The translations under genes were made by a program, and so were the position numbers. DNA of 64,000 bases, taken from NCBI RefSeq assembly GCF_030345075.1, contig NZ_CP128361.1, positions 5,022,001-5,086,000 on the forward strand, read 5' to 3'. A model generated the notes under the pieces. The model saw only the letters and a list, made by a program, of their open reading frames with translations, was not told where the DNA came from and did not search any database. The stretch comes from Solwaraspora sp. WMMA2065. Its GTDB lineage: Bacteria > Actinomycetota > Actinomycetes > Mycobacteriales > Micromonosporaceae. This document shows, in pieces, positions 54,286-63,579 of this stretch. Numbering within the stretch: the stretch's first letter is position 1; every line of letters starts with the position of its first letter.

Positions 54286-55535
54286 GACAGCACCTCCCAC
54301 CGGCCGGTCGCGCCCGCCCCAGGTCGTACGTCGGGGTGGAACTTCGGCACCCGCATGCTCACCTTCGTACCCGCTCCCACCGCCGTCTCCACCACCAGCC
54401 CGAACTCGTCGCCGAAGACCGAGCGCAGCCGTTCGTCGACGTTCGACAGGCCGACGTGCTGGCCGGCGTCGTCGGCCGGGTCGGCGCCGCGACGTACCGG
54501 GTCGGCGCCGGCGGTCAGCACCGCCGGGTCCATCCCCACCCCGTCGTCCTCGACGGTGATGTGGCACTCGGTCCCGGCGTCGCGCGCCTCGATGCTGACC
54601 GTGCCGAGCCCAGGTTTGCGGGACAGCCCGTGCCGTACCGCATTCTCCACCAGTGGCTGCAGGCAGAGGAAGGGCAGATGGACCGGCAGCACCTCCGGGG
54701 CGATCTGCAGCCGGACCTGGAGCCGTTCGCCGAACCGGGCCCGTTCGATGGTCAGGTAGCGGTCGATCGACCGCAGCTCCTCGGCCAGCGTGGTGAACTC
54801 GCCGTGCGCCCGGAACGAGTAGCGGGTGAACTCGGCGAACTCCAGGATCAGATCCCGGGCCCGTTCCGGGTCGGTGCGGACGAACGACGCGATCGCGGTC
54901 AGCGCGTTGTAGATGAAGTGCGGGCTGATCTGCGCCCGCAGTGCCCGCACCTCGGCCCTGGCCAGCCGTTCCCGCGACGAGTCCAGCTCGGCCAGCGCCA
55001 GTTGGCTGCCGGCCCACCGGGCGGTCTCCAGGGTCGCCTGCACCAGCCCTGGTGCCGGATCGTCGTCGACCACCGCGACCAGCGCGACGGTGGCGCCGTC
55101 GTCCGGCCCGGTGAGCGGGGCGACGACGGCCCCACGCACCAGACAGTCGGGCCGGTCACAGGGCAGGTCCCGGGCGGTCAGCACGAGGGATCGGCCGGCG
55201 TCGAACGCCCGCTGGGCGGCGGCGGTGAACTGGTCGGCGTGGTGCTGGCCGCGGCCGTCGAACGCGAGCACCGCCTCGCTGCCGGTCAGCGCCGCGCCCG
55301 GGGCGCCGACCAGTGCCCGCAGGTGCCGGACCGCCTTGGCCGCGTCGGCTGCGCCCAGTCCGTTGCGCAGCGGTTCGGCGGCCAGGCCGGCGGTGTGCAG
55401 GACCTGGTACGTCGCCCGCTGCGTCGCGGTGGCGATCCCGCGCCGGGCGCGCAGCCGGACGACCGCGTACACCGCGGCGGTCAGCGCGGTCACCAGAGCC
55501 AGGACCGCCAGTGGTGCGGATAGGTTTGCCGCCAC
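54282..55535 (-). CDS. LytS-family sensor histidine kinase
   Basis: A 417-residue kinase with one N-terminal transmembrane helix, a GAF-like middle (about 55-180) and the His_kinase (PF06580-like) region: phospho-accepting His in QISPHFIYNALTAI (about 207-220), N-box LVENAVRHGL (about 299-308) and G-boxes DDGVGMD and GLSNVDERL. The single membrane span and cytoplasmic GAF-like region suggest an intracellular or membrane signal. Coupled to the LytTR regulator; the pair often controls cell-wall or surface genes, which fits the adjacent exopolysaccharide gene. Confidence 0.92.
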   Translation of the reverse strand: MAANLSAPLAVLALVTALTAAVYAVVRLRARRGIATATQRATYQVLHTAGLAAEPLRNGLGAADAAKAVRHLRALVGAPGAALTGSEAVLAFDGRGQHHADQFTAAAQRAFDAGRSLVLTARDLPCDRPDCLVRGAVVAPLTGPDDGATVALVAVVDDDPAPGLVQATLETARWAGSQLALAELDSSRERLARAEVRALRAQISPHFIYNALTAIASFVRTDPERARDLILEFAEFTRYSFRAHGEFTTLAEELRSIDRYLTIERARFGERLQVRLQIAPEVLPVHLPFLCLQPLVENAVRHGLSRKPGLGTVSIEARDAGTECHITVEDDGVGMDPAVLTAGADPVRRGADPADDAGQHVGLSNVDERLRSVFGDEFGLVVETAVGAGTKVSMRVPKFHPDVRPGAGATGRWEVLS

Positions 55536-55652
55536 GGACAGATCTTGTCCGCTACCGGCGGTGCTGCCAAGCGGAAGGCGACGATCGGTCGGTCAGCGGT
55601 CGGCTGCCCGCTTTCGACGGACTTTCTGTCATCCGTCGGCATCCGGGATCGG

Positions 55653-57224
55653 TCAGTAGGCACCCTTGCGGGCCAGCACGACGCCGATGGTGCGCCACAG
55701 GATGCTCAGGTCGTAGGTCAGCGACCAGTTGTCGACGTAGTAGAGGTCCAGCCGGACCGCTTCGTCCCAGGACAGGTCGGACCGGCCGGAGACCTGCCAC
55801 AGCCCGGTCATCCCGGGCCGGACCAGCAGCCGCCGCCGGACGTCGCCGAGGAAGTCACCGTCGTCGGCGGGCAGCGGCCGCGGCCCGACCAGCGACATCT
55901 CGCCCTTGAGCACGTTGATCAGCTGGGGCAGCTCGTCGATCGAGCTGGCCCGCAGGAAGCGGCCGATCGGGAAGACCCGCGGATCGTTGCGAATCTTGAA
56001 CAGCATGCCGTCGGTCTCGTTCTGGTCGACCAGCGAGGCGAGCCGCTCCTCGGCGTCGACGTACATGGTCCGGAACTTCCAGACGCGGAACACCCGGCCC
56101 TCGTGGCCGACCCGGGGCTGCCGGAAGAAGACCGGGCCCCGGTCGGAGAACCGGATCGCGATCGCCACGGCCAGGAACAGTGGCGCCAGCATGATCAGAC
56201 CCAGCCCGGCGGCCACCCGGTCCAGCAGGTTCTTGGCCAGCCAGCCCAGCCCGGACAGGGTGGGCTCCTCGACGTGCAGCAGCGGCAGACCTTCGATCGG
56301 CCGGATGTGCACCCGTGGACCGGCGATGTCGGTCAGCTGCGGTGCGACCACCAGGTCGATCCCGCTGCCCTCCAGCTGCCAGGCGAGCCGGCGCAGCTCG
56401 CCCGGCTCGGAGCTGGCCGAGCCGCAGACCGCGATGGTGTCCGCGCCGACCTCCCGGACCAGCGCGAGGACGTTGCGGCCGGCGTACACCGGCACCGGGG
56501 TCTCGAGACCCCGGGCCGCCGCGTAGCCGTCGGTGAGGTGGATCGCGACCGGCATCAGCCCGGCGGCGGGACTACGGGTCACCGCCGTGAAGACCTCCAG
56601 GGTCTCCGGCAGGGTGCCGACCAGCACCATCCGGTGCGTGGCCTGCCCGATCCGCCGACGCAGTACGTGCAGGGCGTACCGGGCGAGGAAGCGGACCATC
56701 AGGATGAACGCCAGCGCGCCGAGCAGCGCGGTGGCCACCGAGAGCCGGGACAGGTCGGTCTTGGTGGCGAAGGCGAGGAACGAGACGCTGGCGGCGACCG
56801 TCACCCCACCGCGCAGCACCCGCTTGAACTCGTCGGTGCCGAGCCCGAGGTAGCGCCGGTCGTAGGAGCCGGTGCCCCAGAGCACCACCACCCAGCCGAG
56901 CGGCAGCAGCAGGTAGGTGACCGTGTGGAACCAGGTGGCGTCCACGTCGGCGTCGGAGAACCCGGAGGTGGCCTTCTCGAACAGCGAGATCGACAGGTAG
57001 CTGGCCAGCACCGCCGCCGCGAAGTCCAGCGCGAGCAGGGCCGCGGTGTACGGACGGTGCCAGCGCGACGCGCGACGCCGTGCCCGGGCCCAGGCGGACC
57101 GGGGTACGCCGTTGGTCGGTGTCGGCGTCGGCGGTTGGATCTCGAAGCTGTCGACGTGGCGCACCCTGTTGCTCCGGCTGGTGTTGGTTACCGGGCGCTG
57201 GAGGCTTGTTGTCACCTCACCCAC
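55653..57224 (-). CDS. Exopolysaccharide phosphosugar transferase (polyprenyl glycosylphosphotransferase)
   Basis: A 523-residue initiating transferase moving a sugar-1-phosphate to undecaprenyl phosphate. Four N-terminal membrane helices (about 60-185) lead to a Rossmann-like CoA-binding region, a further helix (LGLIMLAPLFLAVAIAI, about 345) and the catalytic bacterial sugar transferase domain with RVWKFRTM, DELPQLINVLKGEMSLVGPRP and RPGMTGLWQVSGR. GTG at 57224; a second GTG four codons on is possible. Upstream on the minus strand lies a TATAGT box. It probably starts capsule or exopolysaccharide synthesis. Confidence 0.93.
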   Translation of the reverse strand: MGEVTTSLQRPVTNTSRSNRVRHVDSFEIQPPTPTPTNGVPRSAWARARRRASRWHRPYTAALLALDFAAAVLASYLSISLFEKATSGFSDADVDATWFHTVTYLLLPLGWVVVLWGTGSYDRRYLGLGTDEFKRVLRGGVTVAASVSFLAFATKTDLSRLSVATALLGALAFILMVRFLARYALHVLRRRIGQATHRMVLVGTLPETLEVFTAVTRSPAAGLMPVAIHLTDGYAAARGLETPVPVYAGRNVLALVREVGADTIAVCGSASSEPGELRRLAWQLEGSGIDLVVAPQLTDIAGPRVHIRPIEGLPLLHVEEPTLSGLGWLAKNLLDRVAAGLGLIMLAPLFLAVAIAIRFSDRGPVFFRQPRVGHEGRVFRVWKFRTMYVDAEERLASLVDQNETDGMLFKIRNDPRVFPIGRFLRASSIDELPQLINVLKGEMSLVGPRPLPADDGDFLGDVRRRLLVRPGMTGLWQVSGRSDLSWDEAVRLDLYYVDNWSLTYDLSILWRTIGVVLARKGAY

Positions 57225-57393
57225 GTCCTCCCGCGTGACACGTGCCGCCTACTCTCCGTGAAGGCTTGGCTCGCCCACCAGCTCAGTCTCTCACGGCGCC
57301 CGTACACGGACGGTAACCCGAGTGACTTTACGCCCCCCGGGCCGAACGGTGGGGACCGGCGGTTCCGGTGGTGTTGAGCATTGGGACCGGGCC

Positions 57394-57399
57394 ACTATA
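57394..57399 (-). promoter_or_regulatory. TATAGT -10 element upstream of the sugar transferase
   Basis: A near-consensus -10 hexamer on the minus strand within the 262-base gap before the transferase gene, implying a leader of about 165 bases. A clear -35 is not seen. Confidence 0.4.
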
Positions 57400-57486
57400 C
57401 CGATGGATCGTCCCCGAGGAAGTCTCCTTTGTGGTGCAGATCGCCGTGGCGCGGGGCGTACAGACTTCTGCGCCCCATTTCGTCAC

Positions 57487-58362
57487 CTAACGCACAAGAC
57501 GGGACAACCGTCGGTCAGCGAGTGGGCGGCCGCCGGTCTGGCAGGTGGGGCAGTACTGCAGGCTCGAATCTGCAAAAGAGACATCTCTCACCTGGTCGCC
57601 GCAAACAGGGCAGGGAAGGCCGGTTCGACCGTGCACCCGCATCCCCGAGCGCTTCTCGCCCTTCAGCTCGGCCGCCCGCTGACCCACCGACCGGTCCACC
57701 GCGTCGGTCAGCACCCGCCGCGCCGCCTCGTACAACCCCGCCAGCTGATCGTCGGTGAGCCGGTTGGTCAACGCGAACGGCGACAACCGCGCGGTGTGCA
57801 GGATCTCGTCCGAGTACGCGTTGCCGATGCCGGCCAGCACCTCCTGCTCGGTCAGCACCCCCTTGACCTGACCCCGCCGACTGCGTAGCCGCTGCGCGAA
57901 GGTGCCCGGGTCCACCGCGAGCGCGTCCGGACCCAGCCGGGCCACCCCGGGCACCTGCGCCGGATCGGTCACCAGGTACGCGGCCAGCTTCTTCTGCGTA
58001 CCGGCCTCGGTCAGGTCGAAGCCCGAGCCGTCGTCGAGGCGGACCCGTACGGCGATCGGCCCCTTGCCCGGCTTCAACGGCGCGGCCGAGGGAAACGACT
58101 CCCGGTAGTGCAGCCAGCCGGCCCGCGCCAGATGCACCAGCAGGTGCAGCTCCGCCCCGCCGGCCGTCGCGCCGAACGTGACGTTGAGGAACTTGCCGTG
58201 CCGGCCGGCGTCGGTCACCGCCGCGCCGGCGACCGCCGACGGCGGCGGATCGTACGTCTTGAGCGCGTTGATCGCCGACACCTCGACACGCTCGACCCGA
58301 CGGCCGACCGCGCGCTGGCGCAGGTAGGCCGCGAGCGCCTGTACCTCCGGCAACTCGGGCAC
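57487..58362 (-). CDS. Formamidopyrimidine-DNA glycosylase family (Fpg/Nei)
   Basis: Base-excision repair glycosylase/AP lyase for oxidised bases. The 291 residues begin with the catalytic N-terminus MPELPEV (Pro and Glu after Met removal), contain a Lys in GRHGKFLNV (about 52-60), the helix-two-turn-helix region (GVLTEQEVLAGIGNAYSDEILH, about 168-189) and a C-terminal zinc finger with CPVC and CPTC. Whether it prefers 8-oxoguanine or pyrimidines cannot be read. GTG start at 58362, opposite the glycosyltransferase gene. Confidence 0.93.
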   Translation of the reverse strand: MPELPEVQALAAYLRQRAVGRRVERVEVSAINALKTYDPPPSAVAGAAVTDAGRHGKFLNVTFGATAGGAELHLLVHLARAGWLHYRESFPSAAPLKPGKGPIAVRVRLDDGSGFDLTEAGTQKKLAAYLVTDPAQVPGVARLGPDALAVDPGTFAQRLRSRRGQVKGVLTEQEVLAGIGNAYSDEILHTARLSPFALTNRLTDDQLAGLYEAARRVLTDAVDRSVGQRAAELKGEKRSGMRVHGRTGLPCPVCGDQVRDVSFADSSLQYCPTCQTGGRPLADRRLSRLVR

Positions 58363-58408
58363 GTCCTAGACGGTAGCGTCTGACGACGTCGAGCAGGAGG
58401 GTTGACCG

Positions 58409-59602
58409 GTGAGAGTCGTCGTGGCGCACAACCGATACCGGCAGGCCCAGCCGTCCGGCGAGAACGTCATCGTCGACAGCGAGATCGACCAGCTCACCGC
58501 CGCCGGCGTCGAGGTGATCCCGTTCCTGCGCAGCTCCGACGACATTCCGGCGCTGCCGGCCACCGGCAAGGCGCTGCTGCCGATCTCGCCCAGCTACGCC
58601 CCGGCCGCCCAACGCGACCTGGACCGGCTGCTCGCCGAGCACCGGCCGGACGTGCTGCACCTGCACAACCCGTACCCGCTGATCTCGCCCTGGGCGATCC
58701 GCACCGCGCACCGGCATCGGGTGCCGGTGGTGCACACCGTGCACAACTACCGGCAGGTCTGCTCGGCCGGGCTGTACTTCCGCGACGGCCGGATCTGCAC
58801 CGAGTGCCGGGGCCGGGCGATCGGCCTGCCCGGGGTGGTGCACCGCTGCTACCGGGGTTCCCGGGCGCAGAGCGCGGTGATGGCGGCGACCCTGGCGCTG
58901 CACCGGCCCACCTGGCGGTCGGTCGACCGGTTCATCGCGCTCACCTCGGCGGTCGCCGGGCACCTGCGCGACTACGGCGTCCCCGACGAGCGGGTCGTGG
59001 TCAAGCCGAACGCGATCGCCGATCCCGGGCCGCCCGCCCCGCTCGGCGACGGCTTCCTCTTTCTCGGTCGGCTCACCCCGGAGAAGGGCATCGGCCTGCT
59101 GCTCGACGCCTGGCAGCGGCACCCGGACGGGTCGCTCGGCACACTGCGCATCGGCGGCGACGGCGAGCTGCGGCCGCTCGTCACCTCGGCCGCCGCCGGC
59201 CGCGCCGACATAGACTTCCTCGGCCCGCTGGACAGATCAGCGGTACGCGACGCGCTGCGCGCCAGCGCCGTGGTGCTGGCCGTCTCCACCTGGCACGACG
59301 TCCTGCCGACCGTGGTGATCGAGGCGTTGGCCAGCGGCCGGCCGGTGCTCGGCACCGCCCTCGGCGGCATCCCCTACCTGATCGGCGCCGACGCGGCTGG
59401 CCACGCTGGCACCGGCGCCGCTGCCGGCTGGGTGGTGCCGCCGGAGACTGCCGCACTTGCCGCCGCCCTGCCGGTCGCCCGCGCCAGCGCCGCCGCGCTG
59501 GCCGGCGTCGCCCGCACCCGCTACGAGACGACCTTCCACCCCGACGTGGTGATGAAGCAGCACCTCGCGATCTACGAGGCGGTCACCACCAGGATCACTT
59601 GA
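58409..59602 (+). CDS. GT4-type glycosyltransferase
   Basis: A 397-residue retaining glycosyltransferase. N-terminal acceptor domain with HNRYR and DVLHLHNPYPLIS; C-terminal nucleotide-sugar domain with FLGRLTPEKGIGLLLDAW (about 215-232) and a donor-site Glu in PTVVIEALASGRPVLGTALGG. AGGAGG is eight bases before the GTG. It faces the CDP-alcohol transferase trio and may share a glycolipid or polysaccharide pathway with it. Confidence 0.9.
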   Translation: MRVVVAHNRYRQAQPSGENVIVDSEIDQLTAAGVEVIPFLRSSDDIPALPATGKALLPISPSYAPAAQRDLDRLLAEHRPDVLHLHNPYPLISPWAIRTAHRHRVPVVHTVHNYRQVCSAGLYFRDGRICTECRGRAIGLPGVVHRCYRGSRAQSAVMAATLALHRPTWRSVDRFIALTSAVAGHLRDYGVPDERVVVKPNAIADPGPPAPLGDGFLFLGRLTPEKGIGLLLDAWQRHPDGSLGTLRIGGDGELRPLVTSAAAGRADIDFLGPLDRSAVRDALRASAVVLAVSTWHDVLPTVVIEALASGRPVLGTALGGIPYLIGADAAGHAGTGAAAGWVVPPETAALAAALPVARASAAALAGVARTRYETTFHPDVVMKQHLAIYEAVTTRIT

Positions 59603-59641
59603 CCCGCCACCAAGATCGATCTTCCGGCCCGTGAGGGTCGG

Positions 59642-60340
59642 TCAGCGTAGGGCGGCGCGGGCCGAGAAGGTGATGCTGGCCAGCAGGAAACCGCCGTTGA
59701 CCAGAGTGAACGCGGCGATCAGCCAGACCGTCAGCACCGGAGCGACGGTCAGCACCAACCCGGCGACGAAGATCACCGCGCCGTAGTCGCGGATCAGCTT
59801 CACCAGCCGTACGGGCAGCGAGGTCGAGGTGACCATGCTGGCCGCGTTCGGGCCGGCCTGCATCACCGAGGTCACCAGGTTCACCATCCAGGTGCCGGCG
59901 AACGCCGCGAGCAGCCACACCGGGGTCTCCGGCAGTTGCGCCACCGCCACCGCGGACAGCGCCGTGACCAGCGCGATCTGCGCGGCCACGTCGCAGAGCA
60001 CGTCGACCCGGGCCCCGGCCGCGCTGGTCTGCCCGGTCACCCGGGCCAACTGCCCGTCGGCGCAGTCCAGCGCGTACGCGATCTGCCAGCCGACCAGCGC
60101 GACCAGCCCGATCAGCCAGGCCGGGACGGAGCCGTCGGCCACCGCGTCGGCGGTCGCGATCACCGTTACCGACGCGGCCAGCCCGAGCAGCAGGTTCGCC
60201 ACCGTCAGCACGGTCGGTGCCAACCGCAGCCGGGCGGCGGCGTACGCGAACACCGCCCCCAGCCGCTGGCTGACCGCCTCGCTGAACAGCCCACCCCCTC
60301 TGTTTGCCTGAAAGAAGGCTTTCAGGAACGGGGTAGACAC
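59642..60340 (-). CDS. CDP-alcohol phosphatidyltransferase family membrane protein
   Basis: A 232-residue integral membrane enzyme that swaps CMP for an alcohol. The signature DCADGQLARVTGQTSAAGARVDVLCD gives the D-xx-DG-xx-AR-x8-G-xxx-D-xxx-D pattern (about residues 90-115), and six hydrophobic segments follow the family plan. GTG at 60340 has AAGG about ten bases upstream and is seven bases beyond the dehydrogenase stop; an ATG-led extension within the previous gene is less likely. Last gene of the trio. Confidence 0.88.
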   Translation of the reverse strand: MSTPFLKAFFQANRGGGLFSEAVSQRLGAVFAYAAARLRLAPTVLTVANLLLGLAASVTVIATADAVADGSVPAWLIGLVALVGWQIAYALDCADGQLARVTGQTSAAGARVDVLCDVAAQIALVTALSAVAVAQLPETPVWLLAAFAGTWMVNLVTSVMQAGPNAASMVTSTSLPVRLVKLIRDYGAVIFVAGLVLTVAPVLTVWLIAAFTLVNGGFLLASITFSARAALR

Positions 60341-60347
60341 TGTTTGT

Positions 60348-61415
60348 TCACCTTGAAGGCATGCTGAGGGCATCGAGGTATTCTGCCAGCCGCCCCCGGA
60401 CGGCATCCGCACCGAGGTGCAGGTGTTCCAGGATGGTGTACCGGTCCGGCCGGGTGTGCGGGGCGTGCAGCACGGCGGCGACGAAGTCGTCGTCGGTCAG
60501 CCCCAGGTCAGCGGGGCGCACCGGCAGCCCGTGCCGGCGCAGCGCCGCCGCCAACTGCCCGAACCGCAGCCGGTCCCCGCGCAGGAAGGTACAGAACAGC
60601 GCACCCAGCCCGACCTGCTCGCCGTGCGAACCGGCCCCGGGATGCAGCAGGTCGAGGGCGTGCGAGATCTCGTGACAGCCGCCGCTGGCCGGCCGGCTCG
60701 ACCCGCACACCGCCATCGCGATCCCGCCCAGGATCAACGCCTCGGCGAGGGTGGTCAGAAACGCGTCGTCGCCGAGCCCGCCCGGATGGCTGATCAGCGC
60801 CTCCGCCCCGGTGCGGGCCAGCGTCACGGCGAGACCGTCGATCGGCTCGTCGCGGACCGCGTGCGCCAACTCCCAGTCGGCGACCGCGCTGAGGTTGCTC
60901 AGCGCGTCCCCGACGCCGGCCCGGGTCTGCCGGTCCGGGCCGTCGGAGACGAAGTCCAGATCGACCACGATCGCCAGCGGGATGTGCACGCCGTACGACC
61001 CACGTCCGCCGTCGTGGTCCAGCGACGCCACCGGGGAGGCGATCCCGTCGTTGGCCAGGCTGGTCGCCACGCTCACCATCGGTACGGCGTACCGGGAGGC
61101 GGCGTACTTGGCGGTGTCGATGGTCTTGCCGCCGCCAATGCCGACGACCGCGTCGTAGGAGCGTTGCCGCAGCTTCTCGCCCAGCTCGTGGGCGGCCTCC
61201 AGGGTGCCACCGGCGACGGTGAAGACGTCGGCCCGGCCGAGCCCGGGAGCGATCAGCTCGGCGATCCGCTCGCCCTGGCCGGGGCCGACCACCACGGCGA
61301 CCTCGCCGCCGGCGGAGATCCGGCGGTCGGCGAGCAGCGCGCCCAGGCCGGCGACGGCACCCCGGCGCACGTCGATGGCGAGCGGGGTGTGCACGGTACG
61401 GGCTAGTAGCGGCAT
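60348..61415 (-). CDS. Glycerol-1-phosphate dehydrogenase-like iron-containing dehydrogenase
   Basis: A 355-residue member of the EgsA/AraM branch, which reduces dihydroxyacetone phosphate to sn-glycerol-1-phosphate. NAD binding uses VGIGGGKTIDTAKYAA (about 90-105) and the SLANDGIASPVAS loop; metal ligands are Asp in GVGDALSN (about 170), His in GCHEISHALD (about 247) and His in GSHGEQVG (about 266). It overlaps the nucleotidyltransferase by 13 bases and is followed by the CDP-alcohol transferase. Confidence 0.88.
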   Translation of the reverse strand: MPLLARTVHTPLAIDVRRGAVAGLGALLADRRISAGGEVAVVVGPGQGERIAELIAPGLGRADVFTVAGGTLEAAHELGEKLRQRSYDAVVGIGGGKTIDTAKYAASRYAVPMVSVATSLANDGIASPVASLDHDGGRGSYGVHIPLAIVVDLDFVSDGPDRQTRAGVGDALSNLSAVADWELAHAVRDEPIDGLAVTLARTGAEALISHPGGLGDDAFLTTLAEALILGGIAMAVCGSSRPASGGCHEISHALDLLHPGAGSHGEQVGLGALFCTFLRGDRLRFGQLAAALRRHGLPVRPADLGLTDDDFVAAVLHAPHTRPDRYTILEHLHLGADAVRGRLAEYLDALSMPSR

Positions 61416-62134
61416 GCGATGTCCCGCGCCTTGATCAGGTCGTCGTGGTTGTCCACCTCGACCCAGTCGACGTTGCCGATCGGCGCTGCCCGCACCTCAC
61501 CGCCACGGTCGGCGTACTCCTGGTAGCCGTCCTCGTAGTAGAGGTTGGGGTCGCGCCGCCAGGTCGCCTCCAGCGCCTCGGCGAGCCCGGCGGCGGCCGA
61601 CGCCTCGATCAGCGTCGCGCCGATGTACTCGCCGTGCGCCTGCGCCGGATCCATCAGCTTGGTGATCCGGGTCAGCTGCCCGGCGTCGTCGAAGACGACC
61701 TTCATCTCCTCGTCGGCGAGCTTCTTGACCGTGTCGACGGCGAGCAGGATGCCCGGCCCGCGCCCGGCCAGCAGCGTCTGCTCGACGCTGGCCGGGTGCA
61801 CGGTGTCGCCGTTGACCAGCAGGGCACCGGCGGCGAAGTGCTCCCGCGCCAGCCACAGCGAGTACGCGTTGTTCCATTCCTCGGCGCGGTCGTTGTCGAC
61901 CAGGGTCAGTTTCACTCCGTGGCGGTCCTGCAGGTCGGCCTGCCGGGTCCGGACCGCGTCCGCGGCGTAGCCGACGACGACGACCACGTCGGTGAGCCCG
62001 GCGGCGGCGAGGTTGCGCAGCCCGATGTCCAGGATCGTGGTCTCCCCGTCGACCGGTACCAGCGCTTTCGGCAGAGTGTCGGTGTACGGCCGCAGCCGCC
62101 GTCCCGCTCCGGCAGCGAGCACGAGACCGATCAT
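61403..62134 (-). CDS. Sugar/alcohol-phosphate nucleotidyltransferase
   Basis: A 243-residue nucleotidyltransferase. N-terminal LAAGAGRRLRPYTDTLPKALVPV is the nucleotide-binding signature, with VNGDTVHP as the metal site. Sequence type fits cytidylyltransferases for phospho-alcohols (glycerol, inositol or choline phosphate). AGGAGG is ten bases before the ATG at 62134. With the glycerol-1-phosphate dehydrogenase it could make CDP-glycerol (or another CDP-alcohol) for the membrane transferase; inference from order and coupling. Confidence 0.88.
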   Translation of the reverse strand: MIGLVLAAGAGRRLRPYTDTLPKALVPVDGETTILDIGLRNLAAAGLTDVVVVVGYAADAVRTRQADLQDRHGVKLTLVDNDRAEEWNNAYSLWLAREHFAAGALLVNGDTVHPASVEQTLLAGRGPGILLAVDTVKKLADEEMKVVFDDAGQLTRITKLMDPAQAHGEYIGATLIEASAAAGLAEALEATWRRDPNLYYEDGYQEYADRGGEVRAAPIGNVDWVEVDNHDDLIKARDIACRY

Positions 62135-62187
62135 CAGACGGTCCTCCTGGTGAGGGGTGGGTGGGGTACCGGTGGAGGATAGCGGCA

Positions 62188-63003
62188 TCAGCCGGGAAGC
62201 GCGGCGAGGTCGGCGAGCAGCATCAACCGCTGCTCTGGCTCCAGCGACTGGTACGGGCCGGCGGCCCGGCGGTCGGTCTCCTGCTCGATGGCCAGCCGGG
62301 CCGGGCCGGGCGGCAGGTCGACGATGCTGCGGGCGGTGTGCCCGGCGGCGGTCCAGGCGGCGGCGTGCGCGTCGGCCCGGTGGTAGCGCAGCACGGTGAG
62401 CCGGTTGAGTAGCAGCACCCCGGCCGGGGTGCCCTCCGGCTCGTACGGCGGGGCGACCGCGCGGAACGCGTCCTGCCCGCCGGTGTCGGTGTCCGGGCCG
62501 GCACCGGTGTGGCCGGTGTCCGGGCCGGCGTCGCCGGTGCCGGCCAGCGCGGCGGCCAGCAGTCGGCCGGTCAGTTCGACCAGCCGGGCCAGCCGGGCCG
62601 CGTGCTCGGCACCCCAGATCTGTCCGGTGACCGTGGCGTGCAGCCCGTACAGGTCGGTTAGGAAGGCGCCGCCACGTTCGGTGGCCCGCAACGCCCCGTC
62701 CGGATGGCGCACCAGCATCCCGTACGCGACCTGCTTGTCCAGCACCCGCTGACAGCTCGCCGCGTCCTGGTAGCGGGTGACGGCGGCGAACCCGGCGGCG
62801 TCGACCAGGCCGGCCGGCGCGGCCAGCCGGGTCCGCAGGTCGACCAGGTAGCCGACGGCGGCCGGACCGCCGTACCGCTGACGCAGCTCGGCCCCGGCGG
62901 TGTCGGCGGCGGCCATCGCGGCCCGGTGCACCCGGTCGACGACGGGGGCGGTGAGCGCCGCGCACTGGTGACCGGGCAGCCACAGCTGGTCGCCGGCGCT
63001 CAC
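62188..63003 (-). CDS. SCO6745/SalK-like helix-turn-helix protein
   Basis: A 271-residue protein with an N-terminal helical domain that may be a winged helix (VRHPDGALRATERGGAFL), and the C-terminal stretch HAAAWTAAGHTARSIVDLPPGPARLAIEQETDRRAA, which I recognise from SCO6745/SalK family proteins. A Gly/Thr/Asp-rich linker (about 155-180) is in the middle. The GTG overlaps the NUDIX stop (GTGA). Role unknown. Confidence 0.75.
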   Translation of the reverse strand: MSAGDQLWLPGHQCAALTAPVVDRVHRAAMAAADTAGAELRQRYGGPAAVGYLVDLRTRLAAPAGLVDAAGFAAVTRYQDAASCQRVLDKQVAYGMLVRHPDGALRATERGGAFLTDLYGLHATVTGQIWGAEHAARLARLVELTGRLLAAALAGTGDAGPDTGHTGAGPDTDTGGQDAFRAVAPPYEPEGTPAGVLLLNRLTVLRYHRADAHAAAWTAAGHTARSIVDLPPGPARLAIEQETDRRAAGPYQSLEPEQRLMLLADLAALPG

Positions 63004-63476
63004 AGGCTCAGGGAGCGCAGTACGGCGAAGCCGTTCTCGGCGATCCGCCGGATCAGCCCGTCGTTGACGTGAGCCGATTCGTCGAGCACGTCGAGCGCGT
63101 CGGCGGCGAGCCAGCGGAACTCGGTGTGCTTGCCGGCTTCGAGCTGCGGATTGGCCAGGTCACCGTCGACCCGTACCAGATAGTCGAGCTCGACCCGGGC
63201 GATGCCGTCGTTGCCGACGTAGGCGTACTCACCGACCTCGGCGAGGATGTGGGAGACGGTCCACCCGGTCTCCTCGCGTACCTCCCGGTGCAGGGCTTCG
63301 ATCGGCGTCTCGCCGGCTTCGAGGTGGCCGCCGGCGATGTCCCAGGTGTCGGGGAACAGTCGACGCTGCGGCGAGCGGCGCTGGAAGAAGATCCGGCCGT
63401 CGTCGTCGACGATCAACGCCGCGACGCAGCGCAGCGGTTCGCTGGCTGCCGCACGGTCGGGGGGTGGGGCGGACAC
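63000..63476 (-). CDS. NUDIX hydrolase
   Basis: A 158-residue nucleoside-diphosphate-type hydrolase. The Nudix box is GGHLEAGETPIEALHREVREETGW (G-x5-E-x7-REVxEE), about residues 48-71. The GTG at 63476 is preceded by a TAGGGT box at about eight bases, a leaderless layout; the longer frame to 63632 overlaps the aminotransferase and is not used. Substrate cannot be told. First gene of the minus-strand run that leads to the nucleotidyltransferase trio. Confidence 0.9.
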   Translation of the reverse strand: MSAPPPDRAAASEPLRCVAALIVDDDGRIFFQRRSPQRRLFPDTWDIAGGHLEAGETPIEALHREVREETGWTVSHILAEVGEYAYVGNDGIARVELDYLVRVDGDLANPQLEAGKHTEFRWLAADALDVLDESAHVNDGLIRRIAENGFAVLRSLSL

Positions 63477-63579
63477 GCCTGTGACCCTAGCGAGCACCCC
63501 GGGGGAAGAACCAGGACCAGCATGTGTGCTGCCGCACCAGCCGACGGTGATCGGCCGGGCAGGTCGTACGCTGGCACCC

